From assembly GCF_016704835.1 (NCBI RefSeq), contig NZ_JADIZJ010000021.1:868001-932000 (forward strand): 64,000 nt of DNA, in the 5' to 3' direction. The DNA is from Sphingopyxis sp. Lineage in GTDB: Bacteria; Pseudomonadota; Alphaproteobacteria; Sphingomonadales; Sphingomonadaceae. The notes beneath the pieces are model-generated. The model was not told the DNA's origin, searched no databases, and saw only the letters and a program-made list of their open reading frames with translations. Each line of letters opens with the position of its first letter. Position 1 is the first letter of the stretch. Below are positions 54,850 to 62,061 of this stretch, in pieces. The translations under genes were made by a program, and so were the position numbers.

Positions 54850-54943
54850 GCAGCGACTTCAGCGGCACCCGGTCGCCCTCTTTCCAGCCGTATTTTTCAG
54901 TCAGTGCCGGGCCAATCAGCACGCCGGTGCGCTTTTGCTTCAT
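54850..54943 (-). pseudogene. FtsX/MacB-type ABC permease remnant
   Basis: About 30 codons between the pump and tolC genes read MKQKRTGVLIGPALTEKYGW then KEGDRVPLKS. This is the recognisable G-x-L-x-KYGWK-x-GD-R-x-P-L-x-S segment of the periplasmic domain of MacB/FtsX-like permeases. Nothing else of that gene remains. It overlaps the end of the RND gene by a few bases. Confidence 0.5.
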
Positions 54944-57900
54944 GGCAGCCGCGGTTTGTGAGGAGACGTTGAATCTGGAGTTTGTTCTGGAACGACGTCG
55001 ATCAACCGGCCCCTGTTTCCGAAAATTCCGGCCAACTTGCTTCCGACGCCCGCCACGGCCACGTAGATTGCCGGGATCACCACCAACGTCAGCAAGGTCG
55101 ATGTCGTCAGGCCACCGATGATGATGAAGCCCATGGGATTGCGCCACTCCGCTCCGTCTGATTGGGAAAGGGCGACCGGAATCATCCCGAAGACGGCAGC
55201 CATCGCGGTCATCAGTACCGGACGGAGACGTTCTGGCGCAGCCTGTAACATGGCTTCGTGTGCCCCACGTCCCTCTTCGCGCAACTGATTGGCACGGTCG
55301 ATGAGGAGGATGCCGTTCTTCATGACGATACCCATCAGGGCCAGCAGACCGATCTGGGCAAAGAGACTCATTTGCTGCCCGGCCGCCCACATGGCAAAAA
55401 ACGCCCCCGAAAAGGACAGCGGCGCGGTCAGCATGATCAGCAAAGGCTGAGCAAAGCGATCGAACTGGCTGGCGAGCACTATGTAGAGCGCGATCAAAGC
55501 GAGGACAAAGGCGGCTATGATTGCCGACGACGTGTCGCCCAGTCGGCGCGCCATGCCCTCTTTCTGGATAGTCATTCCGGCAGGCGGCGGGAAGTCCGCG
55601 ACGATCTCGTCGGCGCGCGCGTCCGCATCGCCCAGCGCGGTTCCGGGTGGGAGATTGAGGATGATGGTGACCTGACGCGCACGGTTGAGCCGGTCGATCT
55701 GCGTAGGCCCGGATTCCACGCCGATGTCTGCGACTGAAGCCATGTCTGCCAGTGCCCCACTTGCGGAACGAACCGGTAATTGGCCAAGATCGAAAAGCGA
55801 CTGGCGAAGGTCTTCCTCCATACGAACCCGCACATCGTAGCGCCTGCCACCTACCTCAAATGTCCCGGCCTCGACTCCGCCCAGCATGATCTGCGTGGCA
55901 CTCGCGACTTCGCGCGCAGCAACGCCAAGATCGGTTGCTCGGGCCCGATCCAACCTCACCTGGACCTCGGGCCGGCCGCCCTCATATGTCGAGCGAATGT
56001 CGGTGAATAATGGATCGGCGCGGAACTGCTCTTCCAGCGTCGCGGCATATTGGGCGATCCGGTTGATGTCGCTGCCGCTGACCACCAGTTCTATCGGATT
56101 CATGGCGACCCCGCCGCCCGACACCCAAGGCACTTCGTTGATCGAAATTTCAACCGCCTCGGGAAAGGTTTTGGTGAGTGTCGTACGTGCGCGGTTCATG
56201 AGTTCGCCTTGCGATACGGACCGACCACGTTTGGGTGTCGTCTCGACGTAGAATTCGAGAAGATTTGTGCGCCCTCTTATGCCGGCGCCAGCCGTGATGA
56301 AGACCAGTTTGATCTGATCGTCTCTGCGCAGGGCCGCATCAGCGCGCAGAGCCGCATCGCGGGCAGTGGCGATGCCAGTGCCCAAAGGCAGCTTAACCGT
56401 TGCGAGATACTCGCTGCGGTCCGCTTCGCCAAGGAAGGTCGATGGGACCATTGAGGCAAAAATACCGCCAATCACCAGGCTCCCTGCCGCAGCAAGAATG
56501 ACGAGCTTTGTGTGACTGAAAGTCCAGGCGACAAGCTCAGCGTAGCGTTCCGCCATGCGCCGATGAAAGTTTTCGATCCGCCCAAGCCAGCCGTGGTCAC
56601 GATGTTCGAGCCGCATGAAACGCGATGCCAGCATCGGTGTGAGCGTAAGCGCAACGAGCAACGATACCGAGACCGAGAAGACAATGGTCAGCCCGTATTG
56701 GATCAGGAATTGTCCAACAATACCTTCCATCACCGAGATCGGGACGAATACCGCCAACGTAGCAAATGTGCCTGCCAGAACCGCAAGCGCCACTCGCCGG
56801 GTGGCAGAAGCGGCCGCCTCAGGCGGGCTCAGGCCGGCCTCGATGTCGCGCTCGACCGCCTCAACTACAACAATGGCGTCGTCGACCAGCAACCCGACGG
56901 CGACCGTCAGGGCAAGCATCGTCATGATATTGACGGTGAAATCGGCCACCCCAAAAATGAAGAAAGTCGCCATGATCGAGGTCGGGATCGCCAGTCCGAC
57001 AATGACAGTCGCTCGCCAGGACAGCAGAAAGAAAAAGGTGATTCCGATAACGAGGATTACGGCCAATACCAGATCGAACAGTACGTCATCGATCGAGGAT
57101 TCGATGAAGCGCGAGATGTCGCGGGCTACGACCAGACGCATGCCTTGTGGCGCGTTCTGCTGGAGCTCAGCGACTTCGGCCATGACGGCCTTGGCCACCT
57201 CGATGGTGTTGCGCCCGGATTGGCGCCGCACTTCGAGCGCAACACCGACGACGCCGTTGAGTTGTGCGTAGCTTCGTTCGTCGGTCACGGAATCCTCGAC
57301 CCGGGCAATATCGTCGAGCCGGGTGCTGCGCCCGCCTTCGCGATGGGCGAGCATCATCTGCTTGAACTCTTCGGCGGTGCGGGCCTCGGCAAGCGTGCGC
57401 ACACCGAATTCGCGTTGTCGCGCTTCGGTTTCCAACCGCCCGCCGGGCAATTGGGCGTTTTCGTTCCGGACCGACCTGAGGACATCGGGCGCGCTCAGGC
57501 CAACCGCCTTCAGCTTCGATGGATCGAGCCAGATTCGCATTTCCCGGTCGCGACCGCCAACCAGGGTGACCGAGCCGACTCCGGAGATGCGCTGCAGCCG
57601 TTCCTTGACTACTTCATCGGCAAAGCGAGTCAGTTCCGCGACGGGCTGCTCGCCGGCAATCATCACCGAAACGACAGGTGCCGCGTCAGGATCGAGCCGT
57701 TCAACTATGGGCGCATCCGCATCGTCAGGCAGATCGGCGACAATTCCGGAAATCTTGTCGCGCACCTCCTGCGCCTTCACATCGGGATCTTCATTGAGCT
57801 CAAACTCAATGTTGACCTGCGACAGCCCGTCCGCGCTGACCGACCGGAGCTGGCGGATCCCCGAAATCGAATTGACCGCCTCCTCGATCTTGTCTGTCAC

Positions 57901-58086
57901 TTCGGTTTCGATGCTCGAGGGGGCAGCCCCCGGCTGCGTGGTCTGCACTGAAACATATGGGAATTCGATCTTCGGGAAGAGATCGACGCCCAGACCTCGA
58001 AAGGCCACGAATCCCATGACCACCAACGAGCTGATCATCATTGTGGCAAAGACCGGTCGCCGGATCGAAACGTCAACGAGCCACAT
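54940..58086 (-). CDS. AcrB/HAE1-family RND efflux pump
   Basis: A 1,048-residue inner-membrane RND transporter. It has N-terminal VDVSIRRPVFATMMISSLVV, twelve predicted membrane helices in two halves and large periplasmic loops. The TM4 motif LTVAVGLLVDDAIVVVEAVE carries the paired Asp residues of the drug-type (HAE1) proton relay, unlike CzcA at 9-12 kb. It overlaps the adaptor gene by 14 bases. With that adaptor and the TolC-like channel it forms a tripartite pump, probably for organic compounds. Substrates cannot be told. Confidence 0.92.
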   Translation of the reverse strand: MWLVDVSIRRPVFATMMISSLVVMGFVAFRGLGVDLFPKIEFPYVSVQTTQPGAAPSSIETEVTDKIEEAVNSISGIRQLRSVSADGLSQVNIEFELNEDPDVKAQEVRDKISGIVADLPDDADAPIVERLDPDAAPVVSVMIAGEQPVAELTRFADEVVKERLQRISGVGSVTLVGGRDREMRIWLDPSKLKAVGLSAPDVLRSVRNENAQLPGGRLETEARQREFGVRTLAEARTAEEFKQMMLAHREGGRSTRLDDIARVEDSVTDERSYAQLNGVVGVALEVRRQSGRNTIEVAKAVMAEVAELQQNAPQGMRLVVARDISRFIESSIDDVLFDLVLAVILVIGITFFFLLSWRATVIVGLAIPTSIMATFFIFGVADFTVNIMTMLALTVAVGLLVDDAIVVVEAVERDIEAGLSPPEAAASATRRVALAVLAGTFATLAVFVPISVMEGIVGQFLIQYGLTIVFSVSVSLLVALTLTPMLASRFMRLEHRDHGWLGRIENFHRRMAERYAELVAWTFSHTKLVILAAAGSLVIGGIFASMVPSTFLGEADRSEYLATVKLPLGTGIATARDAALRADAALRRDDQIKLVFITAGAGIRGRTNLLEFYVETTPKRGRSVSQGELMNRARTTLTKTFPEAVEISINEVPWVSGGGVAMNPIELVVSGSDINRIAQYAATLEEQFRADPLFTDIRSTYEGGRPEVQVRLDRARATDLGVAAREVASATQIMLGGVEAGTFEVGGRRYDVRVRMEEDLRQSLFDLGQLPVRSASGALADMASVADIGVESGPTQIDRLNRARQVTIILNLPPGTALGDADARADEIVADFPPPAGMTIQKEGMARRLGDTSSAIIAAFVLALIALYIVLASQFDRFAQPLLIMLTAPLSFSGAFFAMWAAGQQMSLFAQIGLLALMGIVMKNGILLIDRANQLREEGRGAHEAMLQAAPERLRPVLMTAMAAVFGMIPVALSQSDGAEWRNPMGFIIIGGLTTSTLLTLVVIPAIYVAVAGVGSKLAGIFGNRGRLIDVVPEQTPDSTSPHKPRLP

Positions 58087-59245
58087 TGTCTGAACCAGTT
58101 TTCGCGGGCACTGCCCGTCTTTCCTTCACCTTCATCCCGTCATGCAACATCGACGGGGGATTGAGTACGACCCGCTGCCCCGCATTGAGGCCCGACAGGA
58201 TTTCCACCCGGTCGAAATCGATCGACCGGATGCGAACCGCGACCTTGCGGACGCTGCTATTGGCGACCGCGAAAGCGAAGGGCGCGGCGCTGTCTCCGGC
58301 GATGGCGCGGCGAGGCAAGATCAGCGCTGGTGTCGGCGGTGCCGAGATTTCGGCGCGCACCGAAAGTCCGGGCTTCACCTCATAAGTGGGATTGCGCAGC
58401 GGCAATCTGACCTCGACGGTCCGCGCCTGGGCATCCACTCGATCATTGATGACCGCTACGTAGCTTTCGAACGGCTTGGCGAAGCCCTCGATGAACAGGT
58501 GTGCGGGCTGGTTCCGCTGGACTTGCCCGAGCTTGTCTTGAGGAAAGCTGACGATCGCCGCGACGAAAGCGACTTCCTGAATTTCCAGAATTGACGATTG
58601 TCCACCCACTCCAAAGGTGCTGAGGTAGACACCCTCATCGACATTGCGGCTCGTCACCACGGCGTCGTAGGGCGCTCGCACAATGGTGTCATTGAGCGCT
58701 TGCTGTGCAGTCGCGGCCACGGCCTCGGCTTGAGAAACGCGAGCCTTGGCAACTGCGACCGCCGTCTCAGCTTCGTCGACGCGCGATAGCGATACGAAGC
58801 CGCGCGGCTTCAGCGCCTGAACCCTCTCATTGGTGCGTTCGGCCTGCTGCGCTTCTGCCCGGGCGAGCCTCACCGCGGCGAGAGCCTCGTTCAGCCTGCG
58901 CTGGTAGTCCGCCTGCCTCGTGCGAAACAGAGGTGCGCCCTTGGCGACTCTGTCTCCAACGCGGACGAAGATTCGATCGACAGGCCCCTGGACAAGCGCT
59001 CCGAGGTTGCTGCGCTGGAATGCCGCGATCGTTCCTCGCCCTTGAACCGGTTGGGACAAGTTCGACCGCTCGACGATCACTGTTTCGACTTCGGTTGCGC
59101 CTTGTCCCGAGGCGGCTGCGGTTTTTTCCGCATCACCAGATTGCGAGCCACAGCCGGCAAGGGAGAGAAGAAGCAGCGCGGCCACCGCCGCTTGACGTGG
59201 CAATCCTTTTTGTCTGGGATTGAGTTTAATGGCAGTGGGATGCAT
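58073..59245 (-). CDS. RND efflux membrane-fusion lipoprotein
   Basis: A 390-residue adaptor. From the ATG at 59245 it starts MHPTAIKLNPRQKGLPRQAA, a hydrophobic segment and the lipobox LSLAGC. It then has the lipoyl half-motif ALVQGPVDRIFVRVGDRVAKGAPLF, a coiled-coil hairpin (about residues 110-190, Ala/Glu/Arg-rich), the second lipoyl half IVRAPYDAVVTSRNVDEGVY and beta-barrel domains. A longer frame to 59458 overlaps the divergent marR gene and is rejected. First gene of the adaptor, pump, channel operon, presumably repressed by the divergent MarR. Confidence 0.9.
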   Translation of the reverse strand: MHPTAIKLNPRQKGLPRQAAVAALLLLSLAGCGSQSGDAEKTAAASGQGATEVETVIVERSNLSQPVQGRGTIAAFQRSNLGALVQGPVDRIFVRVGDRVAKGAPLFRTRQADYQRRLNEALAAVRLARAEAQQAERTNERVQALKPRGFVSLSRVDEAETAVAVAKARVSQAEAVAATAQQALNDTIVRAPYDAVVTSRNVDEGVYLSTFGVGGQSSILEIQEVAFVAAIVSFPQDKLGQVQRNQPAHLFIEGFAKPFESYVAVINDRVDAQARTVEVRLPLRNPTYEVKPGLSVRAEISAPPTPALILPRRAIAGDSAAPFAFAVANSSVRKVAVRIRSIDFDRVEILSGLNAGQRVVLNPPSMLHDGMKVKERRAVPAKTGSDNVAR

Positions 59246-59277
59246 GGACGCTGCATAGACTGTAAGAGGGATTATCG

Positions 59278-59289
59278 TAAAGCGCTTTA
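59278..59289. promoter_or_regulatory. palindromic operator candidate between marR and the efflux operon
   Basis: TAAAGCGCTTTA is a perfect 12-bp palindrome in the 91-base divergent intergenic region. It is a good site for the MarR repressor acting on both promoters. Confidence 0.5.
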
Positions 59290-59336
59290 ATAATGCTTTG
59301 CGGGACCGTGATGGTGGCTCATAAGGCGCTTGCAAA

Positions 59337-59783
59337 ATGAAGGCGGACGAAACCTTTCCCACTCCACTCGACGAACTCGCCTTCCTGCTGGAAGAAGTGC
59401 CGAGATCGTTGCGTCGAAAGTTCGACGAACGCACGCATGCGCATGGCCTCAGTCGCACCCAATGGCGTATCCTCGCTTACCTGCTGCGTGATCCCGGGAT
59501 GTCGCAGACCGAATTGGCGCGGTGCCTCGAACTCGAACGCATGACGATTGGCCTTGCTCTGGACAAGATGGAGGAGAACGGTTTGGTCCAACGGATGCGC
59601 TCTTCAAAGGATCGGCGCTTGCAGCTTGTTCATGCCACGCCCAAGGCCCGGGATTTGCTGCCCAGGCTGCGTCTCGAAGCCGATGCAACATATACCGAAT
59701 TGCTCCGGGATATGCCTGATGACCGCATCAACGAATTCCGTAAGACACTTGAAATGCTGGCAGCTAACCTTCGTCGATCATGA
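59337..59783 (+). CDS. MarR-family transcriptional regulator
   Basis: A 148-residue winged-helix regulator. The segment GLSRTQWRILAYLLRDPGMSQTELARCLELERMTIGLALDKMEENGLV (positions about 36-83) followed by RRLQLVHATPKARDLL is the MarR helix-turn-helix plus wing. It is divergent from the efflux operon with a palindrome between, so it likely represses both until an organic ligand binds. The ligand is unknown. Confidence 0.88.
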   Translation: MKADETFPTPLDELAFLLEEVPRSLRRKFDERTHAHGLSRTQWRILAYLLRDPGMSQTELARCLELERMTIGLALDKMEENGLVQRMRSSKDRRLQLVHATPKARDLLPRLRLEADATYTELLRDMPDDRINEFRKTLEMLAANLRRS

Positions 59784-59963
59784 CACGCTGTCCGTCGTCA
59801 GAACTCGGGCGCGCAGACGTCTTGGATCGGGAGGGAAGCTGCTGTCAGAATGGCTGGTGAACGGATGGCAGTTGTCGGTGAGTTCCATCCTCACTTCGAA
59901 TGTTCGAGATAGGGGGGCGGGTCTGACACCCGAGTGGGCTTCGGCTCTGCAGAACCTCATTGC

Positions 59964-60719
59964 TCACAACTGGTAGGCAGCACGCAGCCTTGTGGCGACG
60001 TCGTCTCGCGTCATGTTCACCTTGAACTGCCTGGGGTCATAATCGGCCTCGGCCGTTGCCTGCTCCACAAACGACCGCATGTCGTCAGCGACGGAGCTGG
60101 GCAATTCATAACGGGCCTCCTGGCTCAGCAGCTGCAGCAGCCGTGCCACGTCATTGCGGTGCTTGCGGATGTTCTTCTCATCGACATTGCCTCCTTCTTC
60201 GCGCTGGCGGGTAAGATCGAGCCAAGCGCGTGCCTTGAACGGGATGATTGCCGCCTCGCCAAGCACGGGGATGCCGCCGACTTCGCGGACCATCGACTTG
60301 AGAAAATCGTAGTAGCTCTCATCAAGTAGGATTGCCGACAAGCTGGCGGCTGCCTTGTCGATTGGGAGCGGCGTCAGGTGGGCATCCTCCGAAAGCTTCA
60401 GTCCCTCGCGCGCGCGCGAGAACAGCTCGAGCATTGCGGGAAAATCCCCCGCCTTAGGCTTCTGGAAGCGGTACAGAACCTTCGCTCCCTCGCTGCGCTC
60501 CCTGACCTCGTAACCGCCTTCTTCGACAAAGGCCCAGAAACGCTCGGTGAAGGCGCTGTCCAGCGCTTCGACAACCAGGACGATGTCCAAATCCTTGGTA
60601 GCACGAAAGTCGAGGCCGACCTCGTCCATGATCAGTTCGCAGGCAGCCCCGCCGATCAACACGTATTGATGCTCGTGGCCCGCAAAGTGCGCCCGAAAGC
60701 GATCGACCCCGATCACCAT
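59964..60719 (-). CDS. AbiEii-like nucleotidyltransferase (candidate toxin)
   Basis: A 251-residue protein. The nucleotidyltransferase signature is near the N-terminus: YVLIGGAACELIM (about 19) and TKDLDIVLVV (about 41) supply the GG and D-x-D elements of AbiEii/MenT-like enzymes. A later Lys-bearing segment (IIPFKARAWLDL) fits the family. Such enzymes act as toxins by modifying tRNA or similar targets, held in check by a helix-turn-helix antitoxin. The gene overlaps by seven bases the preceding helix-turn-helix gene, the usual arrangement of these pairs. The toxic role is inferred. Confidence 0.7.
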   Translation of the reverse strand: MVIGVDRFRAHFAGHEHQYVLIGGAACELIMDEVGLDFRATKDLDIVLVVEALDSAFTERFWAFVEEGGYEVRERSEGAKVLYRFQKPKAGDFPAMLELFSRAREGLKLSEDAHLTPLPIDKAAASLSAILLDESYYDFLKSMVREVGGIPVLGEAAIIPFKARAWLDLTRQREEGGNVDEKNIRKHRNDVARLLQLLSQEARYELPSSVADDMRSFVEQATAEADYDPRQFKVNMTRDDVATRLRAAYQL

Positions 60720-61735
60720 TCAAATGGCTCCAATAATTCTTCCGCCGCTTGTGCAACGCGTTCGTCCGGACTCCCCCTGACGCTGAGGTACAGCGAGAGG
60801 GGGTCGATAACGCCATTCCTTGCGAGAATCCGCGGATCGTAGGTCCACGTCTGAACCTCGATGCGCTCGTCATCGAAGGCCGTGGCAGGCCTCAGCGTAT
60901 CTGCCACTGCAAGGCTCTTCCAACTCGCCGCAAGAATGGCTCTTGTTTCGGTCCGGGGAGGGGCCAGCATGGTGTAGCGGGCAAGCGCACTTGTCCCGGC
61001 AAGCGGTCCGATCTTCTCCCCGTCCTGTGCGTAGACGACCCGAACCTTGCGAACCGGCGATTGGAGCTGCGCCTGAACAGCTTCCCATAGTTTTTGGCCA
61101 CGAAGCAGCATGTGCAGACGGCGCTGCCGACCGACATGGTGAGCCTTTGCCAGCTGGAGCGCCTCTAGCTCATCCAGGGTCCGGCTGATGCTCATGATCG
61201 ATACGCCGAGATCGTCCGCAAGTTCGGTGAGGTTTAGATCGCCCAGGCCGCGGCCCTGCATGATTGCAAGCAGCAGGAATTGCGTGGTGGGGCTGATCGA
61301 CGCGGCGCTGGCAATCGCGAATGCCGGCGCGCGCTCCCGCAAATCCAGGAACGCCTCGGGGACATAAAGCTGCGCGCCCGATGCGATGAAGCCGATTTTG
61401 CGATCCACCATCTGACGGCGGATCGCGTTCGGGGCACGGTCGAGTAGCAAGAGCACCAGGTCGGCCCCGAGTTCGCGCTGAACCAGGTCGCGGTGCTTCA
61501 AATACTGCGCCGTGGCCCCTGATCCCGGCGGCAGGATCTCCTTGATGGCCATGAGCAGCAGCGTGCGGCCATTCAGCGAACCTTGCCAGATCGCGTAGCG
61601 GTCAATGATGAAATGAGGCAGATTGGTGGGTGCGACCGGCACGAGGCCAAGCCGCTCTCCGAACGTGTCATCGACATACGCTTCCGCAGCCTCGGCGAGC
61701 GCTTCCAACCGCGCTTCAGGGACTCGTTCTAACAT
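60713..61735 (-). CDS. helix-turn-helix protein, AbiEi-like antitoxin/regulator partner
   Basis: A 340-residue protein. The N-terminal ~150 residues form an alpha/beta domain of unknown type. The winged helix is in the middle (LNLTELADDLGVSIMSISRTLDEL, about 176-199). The C-terminal half is the segment usually found in large MarR-like proteins paired with AbiEii nucleotidyltransferases. The ATG at 61735 is chosen; a GTG precedes it. The 12-bp inverted repeat just upstream covers its start, which fits autorepression by the antitoxin. It is longer than classic AbiEi. Confidence 0.6.
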   Translation of the reverse strand: MLERVPEARLEALAEAAEAYVDDTFGERLGLVPVAPTNLPHFIIDRYAIWQGSLNGRTLLLMAIKEILPPGSGATAQYLKHRDLVQRELGADLVLLLLDRAPNAIRRQMVDRKIGFIASGAQLYVPEAFLDLRERAPAFAIASAASISPTTQFLLLAIMQGRGLGDLNLTELADDLGVSIMSISRTLDELEALQLAKAHHVGRQRRLHMLLRGQKLWEAVQAQLQSPVRKVRVVYAQDGEKIGPLAGTSALARYTMLAPPRTETRAILAASWKSLAVADTLRPATAFDDERIEVQTWTYDPRILARNGVIDPLSLYLSVRGSPDERVAQAAEELLEPFEW

Positions 61736-61785
61736 CACAAGGCCTATCTAACATTACTACTGTTAAAAGTCTATTGTGATGTTAG
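61729..61785. promoter_or_regulatory. operator of the AbiE-like pair
   Basis: CTAACATCACAA (61729-61740) and TTGTGATGTTAG (61774-61785) are perfect 12-bp inverted copies flanking the promoter region, with a third partial copy, CTAACATTA, at 61748. This layout is typical of autoregulated toxin-antitoxin operators. Confidence 0.65.
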
Positions 61786-61996
61786 ATTGGCGGGCGCCAT
61801 ACAAAAAATAGCTCACGATACAGCGGCCCGGAACCCAAATTCTCCGCATGCAGGCCGGCGCAGTCGGTGCAGATGCGCCCTCCGCGTGAGGTATAAATCC
61901 GGCATTTATGCCTCACCGTCCGAACAAGCCGCATTGGCACACCGCGCCATTAGGCGTCCGACGTTGCCGTTCCAAGACCAGGGAAATCCTGAAACC

Positions 61997-62061
61997 GTGA
62001 GGGGAGGGGGGCTGGAAGGGGTTGAGCCGATGGGCTCGGCCATTCCGGTCTCAGGAGAACC
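61997..62061 (+). promoter_or_regulatory. G-rich leader before the large ParB-like gene
   Basis: GTGAGGGGAGGGGGG, a GAAGGG block, a hairpin (GAGCC-GAT-GGCTC) and AGGAGAACC before the ATG. Nearly the same order and spacing as before the strawberry-notch-like gene at 41.03-41.08 kb. Confidence 0.5.

Noticed and set aside
56512..57951. 479-codon plus-strand open frame
   Set aside because: Antisense to the AcrB-like pump gene; low-complexity Arg/Gln/Asp composition and no ribosome site.
58073..59458. Longer adaptor start at 59458
   Set aside because: It would run over the divergent marR gene and the operator palindrome, and would hide a clear lipoprotein signal that begins at 59245.
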